Source: an uncultured Bacteroides sp. (lineage in GTDB: Bacteria > Bacteroidota > Bacteroidia > Bacteroidales > Bacteroidaceae). From it: DNA of 64,000 nucleotides. The position numbers and the translations under genes were made by a program. Numbering within the stretch: the first letter of the stretch is position 1; each line of letters opens with the position of its first letter. Shown here piece by piece: positions 52,066 to 60,477 of the stretch. Where the stretch lies: assembly GCF_963677715.1 (NCBI RefSeq), contig NZ_OY782495.1, positions 2,780,001 to 2,844,000 on the forward strand. Direction: 5' to 3'. Below the pieces are notes generated by a model. That model had not been told where the DNA came from. It was given only the letters and a program-made list of their open reading frames with translations, and ran no database searches.

Positions 52066-52953
52066 GAGCATTCCCAGCGATAATAATAATCCGAATAGCA
52101 GCATATTGCGAGAGGTTTCTCCCAGTATGCTGTTTAGTTTTCTGCCGGAATGTATCTTTACCATGTTTTGCCATGTTTTGAAATGTAATACAAGATATAG
52201 CTGAGGCAACATAGCTGCGTAAAAATGCCCGTCGACTAAGAACCATAAGCAACATCCTGAGGCAATCATGCCTAACCAAAGGTATAGATAGCGACCGAAC
52301 GGTTCGCCCAAACGCACGATGATAGTACGTTTTCCGCTTTCCCCATCCGCTTCCCGATCGCGATAGTTGTTTACTACCAGCAGAGTATCTACAATTAATC
52401 CGCACACAATCGAGGCTATTGCAGCATCGGTTGTCCACGTAAGTGACTGTACATAATAGGTACCCCCCACCGGTACAAAGCCAAAGAAAACAAGTACCAG
52501 TACATCTCCCCATCCATTGTAAGACAACGGATAAGGCCCTGTTGTGTAGAGAAAAGCAAATACAACGCAAAGTATCCCTATTCCTATTAATTTCAATCCT
52601 CCGAACAGGAGCAAGGTGCTTCCGATGAAGCAGGCTAAAAGAAGGATAATGATAATCCCCCCTTTCATGCTTCGGGGAGATATCCATCCTTGTGCACAGG
52701 CTCGTTCGGGGCCTAACCGATCCTCCCTGTCCGTACCTTTTAGAAAATCGAACAAGTCATTGATGAAGTTGGCGGCTATTTGCATCAAACAGGCAAATAG
52801 GGCGCAGATAAGTGCGGGTAACCAATGAAAGGTATGATCCATATAAGCCAGCGAGCTGCCTATCATCACCGGTATAACGGCGGCAGCCAATGTTTTTGGC
52901 CGTGCGGCAAGTATCCACGCTTTTAGCGAATTCCGTTTTATTATTTCGTTCAT
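52054..52953 (-). CDS. menA: 1,4-dihydroxy-2-naphthoate polyprenyltransferase
   Basis: A UbiA-family membrane enzyme that prenylates DHNA to demethylmenaquinone. 299 aa with about nine spans. The first Asp-rich motif is NFINDLFDFLKGTDREDRLGPERA (about 63-86). The second, VVNNYRDREADGESGKRTIIVRLG (about 181-204), is followed by the usual basic residues. The N-terminus KAWILAARPKTLAAAVIPVMIG is characteristic of MenA. The prenyl diphosphate could come from the synthase at 29.5 kb. Convergent with rfbB, with a 12-base overlap of coding ends, and divergent from the phosphoesterase gene. Confidence 0.95.
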   Translation of the reverse strand: MNEIIKRNSLKAWILAARPKTLAAAVIPVMIGSSLAYMDHTFHWLPALICALFACLMQIAANFINDLFDFLKGTDREDRLGPERACAQGWISPRSMKGGIIIILLLACFIGSTLLLFGGLKLIGIGILCVVFAFLYTTGPYPLSYNGWGDVLVLVFFGFVPVGGTYYVQSLTWTTDAAIASIVCGLIVDTLLVVNNYRDREADGESGKRTIIVRLGEPFGRYLYLWLGMIASGCCLWFLVDGHFYAAMLPQLYLVLHFKTWQNMVKIHSGRKLNSILGETSRNMLLFGLLLSLGMLLSC

Positions 52954-53006
52954 AAAAGGCTATCCTGTTTTCTTCCGGAGAAAGTGTTAAGCAAATTAAT
53001 GTAGTG

Positions 53007-53014
53007 CAAAGATA
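53007..53014 (-). promoter_or_regulatory. promoter -7 element for menA
   Basis: The minus strand reads TATCTTTG. TTTG on the same strand at 53033-53036 is 18 bases upstream, a plausible -33. Confidence 0.65.
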
Positions 53015-53020
53015 CAATGT

Positions 53021-53028
53021 TATCTTTG
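53021..53028 (+). promoter_or_regulatory. promoter -7 element for the phosphoesterase gene
   Basis: TATCTTTG lies 20 bases before the ATG at 53048. With the menA element it forms a symmetric pair separated by six bases. Confidence 0.6.
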
Positions 53029-53047
53029 CAAGCAAAGAGTAAATCTT

Positions 53048-53869
53048 ATGAAAAGAATAATTTGGGTCTATATAAGCTTTTTCTGGCTTTTTACTTCGTG
53101 TGCTACTATTAACTTAACTCATCCGGGAATAGGGAGAGTGAAAAAATATGAGTTTGCACACAAAGATGTTCCGGAAGCATTCAATGGTTTTAAAATTGTT
53201 TTCATTTCCGATTTGCATTATAAAAGCCGCTTTACACGGAAGCGTCTTACACAGCTAGTCCGGCTGATCAATAAACTCCATCCGGACGTGTTGTTAATGG
53301 GAGGAGATTATCAGGAGGGGTGTGATGTGGTGCCCGAATTGTGTGCTCGCCTGGCTGATATAAAAACATCTTATGGCATTTTCGGCGTAATGGGGAATAA
53401 CGATGACGAACGTTGCCACGATGAGATTATTCAGGAAATGAAAATTCGCGGCATAAAGATTCTGGAACATCAGTTAGATACCATACGAATTGATAATGAG
53501 CGGCTTATTCTGGCAGGAGTGCGTAATCCTTTCGACTTAAAGACCAATGGAATATCTCCCACATTATCTCTTTCTCCGAGTGATTTTGTGATACTTCTTA
53601 CCCATACCCCCGATTATGCCGAAGAGGTTCCTGTTACTAATACCGACCTTGTCCTGGCCGGACATACGCACGGAGGGCAGGTTACGCTTTTCGGACTGTA
53701 TGCGCCGATAATACCTTCTGCTTACGGGCAACGTTTTCGCACGGGATTAAAATATACTTCGGCGCACATACCTATGATAATAACGAATGGTATTGGCACG
53801 TCGCGCATTCCCATTCGTCTTTTTGCACCGAGCGAAGTGGTTGTCATAACACTTAGTAAGGCCTTATGA
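53048..53869 (+). CDS. calcineurin-like metallophosphoesterase, YkuE-like, exported or lipid-anchored
   Basis: A binuclear-metal phosphoesterase of the YkuE/LpxH-like group. 273 aa. The N-terminus is a signal segment ending in a possible lipobox (WLFTSC, Cys18), so it may be a periplasm- or membrane-anchored lipoprotein. Metal motifs: FISDLHYKSRF (D-x-H), LMGGDYQEG (GD), VMGNNDDER (GN-D), LLTHTPDYAEE and LAGHTHGGQVTLFG (GHTH). It ends TSRIPIRLFAPSEVVVITL, the pattern of YkuE relatives. YkuE-type enzymes are membrane-associated and some cleave UDP-diacylglucosamine-like substrates, but the substrate here is unknown. Confidence 0.88.
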   Translation: MKRIIWVYISFFWLFTSCATINLTHPGIGRVKKYEFAHKDVPEAFNGFKIVFISDLHYKSRFTRKRLTQLVRLINKLHPDVLLMGGDYQEGCDVVPELCARLADIKTSYGIFGVMGNNDDERCHDEIIQEMKIRGIKILEHQLDTIRIDNERLILAGVRNPFDLKTNGISPTLSLSPSDFVILLTHTPDYAEEVPVTNTDLVLAGHTHGGQVTLFGLYAPIIPSAYGQRFRTGLKYTSAHIPMIITNGIGTSRIPIRLFAPSEVVVITLSKAL

Positions 53870-53939
53870 GGTAAAGGTTGGCTTCATTCTCTACGGAACA
53901 ACTGTTTTGTCTCTTTTCTTAATAGCTTTTTATGCGCAG

Positions 53940-53999
53940 AACATCCCCATGTTGTTGCATAGAACATCCGGATGTTTTGTGCAACAACATGGGGATGTT
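53940..53999. repeat. 60-bp nested palindrome
   Basis: Outer arms of 20 bp (53940-53959 and 53980-53999) are exact reverse complements (AACATCCCCATGTTGTTGCA and its inverse). The inner palindrome AACATCCGGATGTT (53963-53976) has exactly the same centre. As RNA all 30 positions of each half could pair, two by G-U. T residues follow, so it may terminate the phosphoesterase gene 70 bases upstream. The rest of the 53870-54218 gap shows no gene. Confidence 0.8.
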
Positions 54000-54218
54000 T
54001 TAGGATGGTAAATTAGGAGAAAAGAGAGTGAATAGTATATAATAAGGGCAAAGAACGTACTGTTTCGGTTGCTATTCAATAGATGTCGACCAGGCATTGT
54101 CCTCTTTATAGAGGTTATAAATCAGGTCTTTTACTTTTTTTATGTATATGTTGTTGCATTGGTTACAATTGATTGCTTTAAAAATGCCGATGTTTGTAGT
54201 CTAAAAGAAATAATAAGC

Positions 54219-54959
54219 ATGAAACGAACAATTATTAAGATTGATGAAAAACTTTGCAATGGGTGCGGGCTTTGCGTAAAGGGCTGCCATGAAGGGGCTT
54301 TGCAAGTGATTAACGGTAAAGCAACCATGGTTAGCGAACTTTATTGCGACGGGTTAGGTGCCTGCATTGGCGATTGCCCCGAAGGAGCTATTACCCTGGA
54401 GGAGAGGGAAGCGGAGGCGTATGATGAGACGGCGGTGACGGAAAGACTTATGCCTACTTATGCTGATCAGACGAAAATCGTTTCTCAAGCATCGGTTTCG
54501 CATCACGGGTGTCCGGGTAGCCGTGAAATGACGTATACTTTGCCTGTCGATGAACATAAGTCGGATGCATCTCAACGTGGTGAGTTGCAGCAATGGCCTG
54601 TACAGCTGCATCTGGTTTCGCCTGTAGCCGCTTTTTTGAAAGGGGCGGATTTACTTGTAGCAGCTGACTGTTGTGCCTTTACCGTAGGCGATTTTCATCA
54701 AACTTATTTAAAAGGGAAACGCTTAGTCATAGCATGTCCGAAACTGGATCAGGGGAAGGATGTTTATATCCGCAAACTTAGTGAGATGATAGATCATGGT
54801 GGCGTTAATACACTTACAGTGATGATTATGGAGGTGCCTTGTTGTGGCGGTTTGCTTTATCTGTGCGAAGAAGCGCGAAAGGCGGCTTCGCGCAATGTGC
54901 CGCTCAAGCTGATTCGCATTAGTCTAAAAGGGGAACAGTTGGAAGAAAAGTGGATGTAA
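54219..54959 (+). CDS. ferredoxin-like protein with two [4Fe-4S] sites and a Cys-containing C-terminal domain
   Basis: An electron-transfer or redox protein. Start set at the ATG of MKRTIIKIDEKLCNGC (246 aa); the longer frame adds a hydrophobic segment before any likely start. CNGCGLCVKGCHEGAL (about 13-28) and CDGLGACIGDCPEGAI (about 43-58) are two 4Fe-4S motifs. The second lacks the standard second Cys position (CxGLGACxxxCP), a form common in this family. After a linker containing HHGCPGSREM, the C-terminal domain (about 135-246) has LLVAADCCAFTVGDFH, VIACPKLDQG and EVPCCGGLLYLCEEA, so further metal or disulfide chemistry is likely. Such proteins occur in many anaerobes; partner unknown. 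Single gene. Confidence 0.85.
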   Translation: MKRTIIKIDEKLCNGCGLCVKGCHEGALQVINGKATMVSELYCDGLGACIGDCPEGAITLEEREAEAYDETAVTERLMPTYADQTKIVSQASVSHHGCPGSREMTYTLPVDEHKSDASQRGELQQWPVQLHLVSPVAAFLKGADLLVAADCCAFTVGDFHQTYLKGKRLVIACPKLDQGKDVYIRKLSEMIDHGGVNTLTVMIMEVPCCGGLLYLCEEARKAASRNVPLKLIRISLKGEQLEEKWM

Positions 54960-55014
54960 TTTGTTCTTGTGCTACCGGGCAGTGGTGGCACTCTTTGACC
55001 TTCTTTTTGCGACT

Positions 55015-55599
55015 TTATAAGATGGAATAAAAGTTTTCTTGTTTTATTTTCTTATAAACTGCCGGATGCAGGAAATATCTGATGTCTTTCCCCATCGCAA
55101 TGGCTTGTCGGATAAAAGTAGAGCTTACATCAAGCAACGGTGCCTGAACTACGCGAACGGTTTTCGGCAATTGCTTTTCATCAATCGGAAATCCGGGACG
55201 GGGATAAATAAGGATGGGTGTAGTGGCTATAATCTGTTCGGAATTCTTCCAGAAAGGGAATAAATTCCAATTGTCCGAACCGATAATTAAATAAAATTCT
55301 TGTTCGGGGAAGCTTTCTCTCAATTTGTTGAGAGTATGCGCGGTGTAACTTGGTCGCGGCAGGCGGAACTCAAAGTCGGAAGCTAAGAATTTTGGATAAT
55401 GGGCTATAGCCAGTTCTACCAGTTCCAGGCGTTTGCGGTCCTCCAGTAAATCCGCTTCATCTTTTAGCGGGTTTTGCGGACTCACCATGAACCACAACTC
55501 ATCCAGTCCGGCAAACTCGCAAAGGTAGTTAGCCAAAGCAAGATGCCCGATATGAATGGGGTCGAATGATCCGCTGAAGATACCTGTTCTTTGATTCAT
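55015..55599 (-). CDS. nadD: nicotinate-mononucleotide adenylyltransferase
   Basis: Adenylates NaMN to deamido-NAD in NAD synthesis. The nucleotidylyltransferase signature is [17 protein letters not shown] (residues 9-25, with the G-x-F-x-P-x-H-x-G-H core). The C-terminal motif is [28 protein letters not shown]. 194 aa, usual length. It overlaps the gmk gene by 4 bases and is downstream of it. Confidence 0.95.
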   Translation of the reverse strand: MNQRTGIFSGSFDPIHIGHLALANYLCEFAGLDELWFMVSPQNPLKDEADLLEDRKRLELVELAIAHYPKFLASDFEFRLPRPSYTAHTLNKLRESFPEQEFYLIIGSDNWNLFPFWKNSEQIIATTPILIYPRPGFPIDEKQLPKTVRVVQAPLLDVSSTFIRQAIAMGKDIRYFLHPAVYKKIKQENFYSIL

Positions 55600-56162
55600 T
55601 TCTCTATGAATGCTTTGATTATTTGCAAGGCTTCATGCTCGGCTGTTTCCAGATTATCGTTTATAATGATACGGTCGAACTTGTTTGCGTAAGTGAGTTC
55701 GAATTCTGCTTTGGCAATGCGACTCTCTATAATTTCGGCAGAATCAGTGGCACGGCTTATCAATCTATGCTTTAACTCTTCTATGGAAGGTGGTTGGACA
55801 AAGATCGACAAGGCGCGTTCTCCATAAAATCTTTTGATATTACTTCCTCCAACCACATCTACATCGAAAATCACATTTTGTCCCGCTTCAAGTTGTTTCT
55901 CGACCTGTGCTTTTAATGTTCCGTAATAACGGTCTTTATATACCTCTTCGTATTCCAGAAACTCGTGATTGTTTATGCGACGACGAAATTCTTCGGGCGA
56001 AAGGAAGAAATACTCCACTCCGTTCTGTTCCGCACCGCGCGGAGGCCTGCTGGTTGCTGAAATAGAAAAAGCCAAATTCAAGTTCTGTGCTAGCAGATAG
56101 TTGATTATAGTAGACTTTCCCGATCCCGAAGGTGCCGAAAAAATAATTAATTTCCCGTTCAT
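55596..56162 (-). CDS. gmk: guanylate kinase
   Basis: Phosphorylates GMP to GDP. The P-loop is [16 protein letters not shown] (about 9-24). The GMP-binding segments are [23 protein letters not shown] and [21 protein letters not shown]. The lid and C-terminus carry [25 protein letters not shown]. 188 aa, close to the E. coli enzyme. It lies between yicC (14 bases upstream) and nadD (4-base overlap), so the trio yicC-gmk-nadD is one operon, as in other Bacteroidales. Confidence 0.96.
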   Translation of the reverse strand: MNGKLIIFSAPSGSGKSTIINYLLAQNLNLAFSISATSRPPRGAEQNGVEYFFLSPEEFRRRINNHEFLEYEEVYKDRYYGTLKAQVEKQLEAGQNVIFDVDVVGGSNIKRFYGERALSIFVQPPSIEELKHRLISRATDSAEIIESRIAKAEFELTYANKFDRIIINDNLETAEHEALQIIKAFIEK

Positions 56163-56176
56163 GCTTGTTAGGGCCT

Positions 56177-57055
56177 TTACATAACGTTGAGAACTTGTTC
56201 TTTTATCTGCTCCAATTCGTCTTTCATCTGCACCACAATCTTTTGCATCTCAGCGTGGTTAGACTTGCTGCCAAGCGTGTTAATCTCGCGTCCCATTTCC
56301 TGAGTGATGAAACCGAGCTTTTTACCTTGCCCGTTTCCGCTTTCGAGTGTGCTGATGAAATACTTTAGGTGATTGCCCAAACGTTGCTTCTCTTCGTTGA
56401 TATCCAGCTTTTCTATGTAGTAGATAAGCTCTTGCTCCAGGCGATTTTTATCGTAATCTACGCTGATGGTTTTTTCCAAGGCATCGGTGATGCGTTCCTT
56501 TATCTTATCAATACGTTCTTTTTCAAAAGGCGTAACAGATTCGAGTAAGAGCTGGATGTTGCTTATTTTCTCACGGAATTTGTTTTCGAGAGCTGCTCCT
56601 TCCTGCTTCCTGAAATCTACCAGATGTCCGATGGCTTCTTCTACCGCCTTATGTGCCATGCTCCATTCCTCATCACTGAGCTCTTGTGTTTCTGATTTAG
56701 TCATTACATCCGGTAGCCTTAAGAGAGTTTGAAACCAGTCAGTTGGCAAGGTTATCCCTAAGTTGTTTGATATTTCAGTAATTTGTTTGTAGTAACTTTC
56801 TACCAATGACTGATTAATGGGAGTCGCTGCATCCGAACTTTCTTTTTTCTCTACCCAAAGGCTGAAATCTACTTTCCCGCGTTCTAACGTTTTTGTTACC
56901 TCGTTACGGATTTCCATTTCTTTCTCTCGATATGCCGGTGCGATGCGTGCCGACAAATCCATCGCCTTGCTATTGAGCGATTTAATCTCTACATTTATTT
57001 TCTTATCGAGAAGTTCGGCTGTAGCTTTTCCGTATCCCGTCATGGATTGTATCAT
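56177..57055 (-). CDS. yicC: YicC-family protein (probable RNA endonuclease)
   Basis: 292 aa, the standard length. It opens MIQSMTGYGKATAELLDKKINVEIKSLNSKAMDLSARI, the family signature, and ends with the conserved ISTLESGNGQGKKLGFITQEMGREINTLGSKSNHAEMQKIVVQMKDELEQIKEQVLNV, including the acidic/His residues. E. coli YicC has been described as an endoribonuclease involved in sRNA decay. The linkage to gmk is widespread in bacteria. The first gene of yicC-gmk-nadD; it has its own -7 element, divergent from tsaB. Confidence 0.93.
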   Translation of the reverse strand: MIQSMTGYGKATAELLDKKINVEIKSLNSKAMDLSARIAPAYREKEMEIRNEVTKTLERGKVDFSLWVEKKESSDAATPINQSLVESYYKQITEISNNLGITLPTDWFQTLLRLPDVMTKSETQELSDEEWSMAHKAVEEAIGHLVDFRKQEGAALENKFREKISNIQLLLESVTPFEKERIDKIKERITDALEKTISVDYDKNRLEQELIYYIEKLDINEEKQRLGNHLKYFISTLESGNGQGKKLGFITQEMGREINTLGSKSNHAEMQKIVVQMKDELEQIKEQVLNVM

Positions 57056-57072
57056 ATCACATTAGTTTTCTG

Positions 57073-57080
57073 CAAAAGTA
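57073..57080 (-). promoter_or_regulatory. -7 element for yicC-gmk-nadD
   Basis: The minus strand reads TACTTTTG, 17 bases before the yicC ATG. Confidence 0.55.
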
Positions 57081-57102
57081 GCTGTTTTTTCGTAATTATA
57101 CG

Positions 57103-57110
57103 TATCTTTG
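57103..57110 (+). promoter_or_regulatory. -7 element for tsaB
   Basis: TATCTTTG lies 21 bases before the ATG at 57132. Confidence 0.6.
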
Positions 57111-57131
57111 CAGCATTTATAAACTGAAATT

Positions 57132-57821
57132 ATGTCGTGTATCTTACATATAGAGACTTCTACAGCTGTTTGTTCGGTTGCAGTAAGTGAAGAAGGGCAA
57201 AGCATTTTTGTTAAAGAAGATTTTCAAGGCCCTTCTCATGCAGTGTCTTTGGGCGTTTTTGTAGATGAGGCTTTGTCGTTTGTTGACAATCATGCCATGC
57301 TTCTTGACGCAGTAGCCGTTAGCTGCGGTCCCGGTTCCTATACGGGTCTGCGCATTGGCGTATCTATGGCGAAGGGCGTTTGTTACGGGCGGAATATCCC
57401 TCTTATCGGTATTCCTACACTTGAGGTGTTAAGTGTTCCGGTGTTGCTTTATCAGGAGTTGCCTGATGATGCGTTACTTTGTCCCATGATTGATGCTCGT
57501 CGGATGGAGGTATATGCTGCTGTTTACGATCGTTCTCTCGTTGTTAAACGTAAAACTTTGGCCGACATTGTTGACGAGAACACTTACCTGGAATATCTGG
57601 ATAAGCATCCGGTCTACTTTTTTGGCAATGGTGCCACTAAATGCCGGGATAAGATTACGCATCCTAATGCTCATTTTATTGATAATATTTATCCGCTGGC
57701 CAAAATGATGTTTCCGCTTGCCGAAAAAGCGGTGGCCAATCGCGATTATAAAGATGTGGCTTACTTTGAGCCTTTTTACCTCAAAGAATTTGTAGCCACT
57801 CAACCTAAAAAACTTTTGTAA
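57132..57821 (+). CDS. tsaB: tRNA threonylcarbamoyladenosine biosynthesis protein TsaB
   Basis: A scaffold partner of TsaD in t6A modification of ANN-decoding tRNAs. 229 aa, like E. coli TsaB (231). The N-terminal ASKHA fold opens LHIETSTAVCSVAVSEEGQ, with the conserved CGPGSYTGLRIGVSMAKGVCYGRNIPLIGI (about 66-96) and CPMIDARRMEVYAAVYD. First gene of a plus-strand series; DUF4290 follows after 13 bases. Confidence 0.95.
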   Translation: MSCILHIETSTAVCSVAVSEEGQSIFVKEDFQGPSHAVSLGVFVDEALSFVDNHAMLLDAVAVSCGPGSYTGLRIGVSMAKGVCYGRNIPLIGIPTLEVLSVPVLLYQELPDDALLCPMIDARRMEVYAAVYDRSLVVKRKTLADIVDENTYLEYLDKHPVYFFGNGATKCRDKITHPNAHFIDNIYPLAKMMFPLAEKAVANRDYKDVAYFEPFYLKEFVATQPKKLL

Positions 57822-57834
57822 TTCATAATAATAT

Positions 57835-58434
57835 ATGCAATATAATACTCAACAAAAAAGAATGTTTTTACCAGAATACGGACGTAGTATTCAGAACATG
57901 GTAGACCATGCACTAACCTTAGAAGATAAGGCCGAACGTCAACGTTGTGCCAATACCATTATTAATATAATGGGAAGCATGTTTCCGCATTTAAGAGATG
58001 TGCCCGACTTTAAGCACAAATTATGGGACCATTTGGCCATTATGTCCGATTTTAAATTGGATATCGATTGTCCTTACGTAGTTATCCGCAAAGATAATTT
58101 GATTACCAAACCCGATTCGGTGCCTTATCCCAGTACAAAGATACGCTATCGTCATTATGGCCGTACGCTGGAGATACTGATAAAGAAAGCTTGTGACTTT
58201 CCTGAAGGTGATGAGAAGAAAAATCTTATTGCACTGATTGGCAACCATATGAAGAAAGATTATATGGCCTGGAATAAAGATACGGTAGACGACAGGAAGA
58301 TTTCTGATGATTTATCTGAATTCTCGGAAGGGAAACTTCAACTTACCGATGAAATACTTCGGTTGATGGAGACACGTTTGGTTGCTAACCGCCGTCCGCG
58401 ACAGAATAATAATCAGAGAAGAAACTATAAATAA
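57835..58434 (+). CDS. DUF4290 family protein, function unknown
   Basis: A Bacteroidetes-specific conserved protein. 199 aa, soluble, no signal. It opens MQYNTQQKRMFLPEYGRSIQNMVDHALTLEDKAERQRCANTI and has a central MFPHLRDVPDFKHKLWDHLAIMSDFKLDIDCPY. Both are strongly patterned stretches that I associate with DUF4290. Helical for the most part; the tail is basic and disordered (ANRRPRQNNNQRRNYK), as in RNA-associated proteins. It lies 13 bases after tsaB and 47 before murA, so it is likely cotranscribed with both. No function is known to me. Confidence 0.85.
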   Translation: MQYNTQQKRMFLPEYGRSIQNMVDHALTLEDKAERQRCANTIINIMGSMFPHLRDVPDFKHKLWDHLAIMSDFKLDIDCPYVVIRKDNLITKPDSVPYPSTKIRYRHYGRTLEILIKKACDFPEGDEKKNLIALIGNHMKKDYMAWNKDTVDDRKISDDLSEFSEGKLQLTDEILRLMETRLVANRRPRQNNNQRRNYK

Positions 58435-58481
58435 TTACGGATCGTCCAGATCTTCATTCGTTATTCTTAATTTCAACAACT

Positions 58482-59786
58482 ATGGCATCATTCGTAATAG
58501 AGGGAGGGCACAGACTTCACGGAGATATTTATCCGCAAGGTGCCAAAAACGAAGTGTTACAGATTATTTGCGCTACACTGCTTACTGCCGGAGAAGTGAC
58601 GGTAAGTAACATTCCCGATATTCTGGATGTGAATAACCTCATTCAGCTAATGCGCGATATGGGAGTTAAGATAGCGAAGAAAAGTGTCGATACGTATAGT
58701 TTTAAGGCCGAATCAGTAGACTTGGCTTATCTGGAAAGCGATGAATTTTTAAAGAAATGTTCCAGTCTGAGGGGCTCGGTTATGCTAATTGGTCCGATGA
58801 TAGCTCGTTTTGGCAAAGCTTTAATATCTAAACCGGGAGGAGATAAAATAGGACGTCGGCGATTGGATACTCATTTTATCGGCATACAAAGTCTGGGCGC
58901 CGAATTTTCTTATAATGATGAGCGGGGTCTTTATGAAATAACAGCAACGCAACTAAAAGGTACGGATATGCTGCTCGATGAAGCATCTGTAACCGGAACT
59001 GCCAATATTGTAATGGCGGCTGTTCTTGCCGAAGGTATTACTACCATTTATAATGCCGCTTGTGAACCTTATCTTCAGCAGCTTTGCAAAATGCTGAACA
59101 GGATGGGGGCCAAGATTAGCGGAATAGCTTCTAATCTGCTTACCATTGAGGGAGTAGAAAGTCTTCAGGGCACGGAACATACCGTATTGCCTGATATGAT
59201 TGAAGTCGGTAGCTTCATCGGCATGGCTGCCATGACCGGGAGTGAACTCTGCATTAAGAATGTATCTTATGAAAATTTAGGCATCATTCCTGAAAGCTTC
59301 CGCCGTTTAGGCATCAAGCTGGAGCAGCGGGGGGATGATATCTTTATTCCGTCGCAAGAGTCTTATCAGATTGAATCGTTTATTGACGGTTCTATTATGA
59401 CCATAGCCGATGCACCCTGGCCGGGGTTAACGCCCGACCTGCTTAGTGTGCTGTTGGTTATTGCTACACAAGCTAAGGGGAGTGTCTTGATTCATCAGAA
59501 AATGTTTGAAAGTCGCTTGTTCTTTGTGGATAAGCTTATTGATATGGGAGCCCAGATTATTCTTTGTGATCCGCATCGAGCCGTTGTTATAGGTCATAAT
59601 CATGAATTTAAGTTGCGTGGAGGTAATATGATTTCTCCTGATATTCGTGCCGGAATAGCTTTGCTTATTGCTGCCATGAGTGCCGAAGGAACCAGTCGCA
59701 TTCATAACATCGAACAGATAGATCGTGGTTATCAGAATATAGAAGGACGCTTAAATGCCATTGGTGCCAGAATTACCAGAATATAG
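58482..59786 (+). CDS. murA: UDP-N-acetylglucosamine 1-carboxyvinyltransferase
   Basis: The first committed step of peptidoglycan synthesis: transfers enolpyruvate from PEP to UDP-GlcNAc. 434 aa, two inside-out alpha/beta domains. Lys22 (GAKNEVL) and the Arg-rich active site are present. The catalytic loop reads [17 protein letters not shown]: the position of E. coli Cys115 (in PGGC) is Asp121, GAT at 58842-58844. Asp at this position keeps activity but prevents fosfomycin alkylation in other species. Further typical segments are [15 protein letters not shown] and the end of the second domain, [21 protein letters not shown]. rimM follows after 17 bases. Confidence 0.96.
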   Translation: MASFVIEGGHRLHGDIYPQGAKNEVLQIICATLLTAGEVTVSNIPDILDVNNLIQLMRDMGVKIAKKSVDTYSFKAESVDLAYLESDEFLKKCSSLRGSVMLIGPMIARFGKALISKPGGDKIGRRRLDTHFIGIQSLGAEFSYNDERGLYEITATQLKGTDMLLDEASVTGTANIVMAAVLAEGITTIYNAACEPYLQQLCKMLNRMGAKISGIASNLLTIEGVESLQGTEHTVLPDMIEVGSFIGMAAMTGSELCIKNVSYENLGIIPESFRRLGIKLEQRGDDIFIPSQESYQIESFIDGSIMTIADAPWPGLTPDLLSVLLVIATQAKGSVLIHQKMFESRLFFVDKLIDMGAQIILCDPHRAVVIGHNHEFKLRGGNMISPDIRAGIALLIAAMSAEGTSRIHNIEQIDRGYQNIEGRLNAIGARITRI

Positions 59787-59803
59787 AGGATGAATTCTTA
59801 TTT

Positions 59804-60352
59804 ATGATAAAATCAGAAGAAGTATATAAAATAGGGCTATTCAATAAACCACACGGCATTCATGGCGAATTGTCGTTTACCTTTTCCGATGACGTATTTG
59901 ATCGTGTAGATTGTGATTATTTTATTTGTTTGCTAGACGGTATCTTTGTTCCGTTCTTCATTGAAGAATATCGTTTTCGTTCAGATTCTACTGCACTCGT
60001 TAAATTAGAAGGGATTGACTCCTCCGAACATGCCCGCATGTTCACTAATGTCGATGTGTATTTTCCAAAGAAATATGCCGAAAAATCGGAGACGGCAGGG
60101 CTCTCGTGGGAATACTTTGTCGGATTTTGCATGGAAGATATTCATTATGGAGTTCTGGGAGAGATTATTGAGGTAGATACTTCTACACTTAATACCTTGT
60201 TTGTTGTTCAGCCGGAAGAAGGAGAAGAACTTCTTATTCCTGCCTGCGAAGATTTTATTCGGGGCATCAATCAGGAACAGAGAATAATTACGGTCGATCT
60301 GCCCGAAGGATTAGTAGATCTTGATTTGGTTGAAGATGATGAGAATGCATGA
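59804..60352 (+). CDS. rimM: ribosome maturation factor RimM
   Basis: Assists 30S assembly, in the head region. N-terminal RimM barrel (about 5-90) opens [21 protein letters not shown]. The C-terminal PRC-barrel (about 100-175) has [23 protein letters not shown] and [36 protein letters not shown]. 182 aa matches E. coli. Normally next to rpsP/trmD; here it follows murA, a Bacteroidales arrangement. Confidence 0.94.
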   Translation: MIKSEEVYKIGLFNKPHGIHGELSFTFSDDVFDRVDCDYFICLLDGIFVPFFIEEYRFRSDSTALVKLEGIDSSEHARMFTNVDVYFPKKYAEKSETAGLSWEYFVGFCMEDIHYGVLGEIIEVDTSTLNTLFVVQPEEGEELLIPACEDFIRGINQEQRIITVDLPEGLVDLDLVEDDENA

Positions 60353-60450
60353 AGAAGGTCTTAGATAAGCCTATGATAATAGTTGTACGGTAGATGAATT
60401 GTAAAAGTTAAATTGAATAAAGAAACAGGCGGCAAGTAAATCGAAATGCT

Positions 60451-60458
60451 TACATTTG
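60451..60458 (+). promoter_or_regulatory. -7 element for the M23-like gene
   Basis: TACATTTG lies 20 bases before the ATG at 60478, in the 125-base gap after rimM. Confidence 0.55.
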
Positions 60459-60477
60459 CCCGATATTACCTGATAAA

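Noticed and set aside
51914-52687. 257-codon minus-strand frame overlapping rfbB and menA
   Set aside because: It shares DNA with menA in another frame, lacks any recognisable domain, and menA has clear UbiA motifs and a promoter.
54069-54218. N-terminal hydrophobic extension of the ferredoxin-like protein
   Set aside because: A 4Fe-4S protein of this kind starts just before the first cluster motif (MKRTIIKID at 54219). The extension reads from a gap with no coding character.
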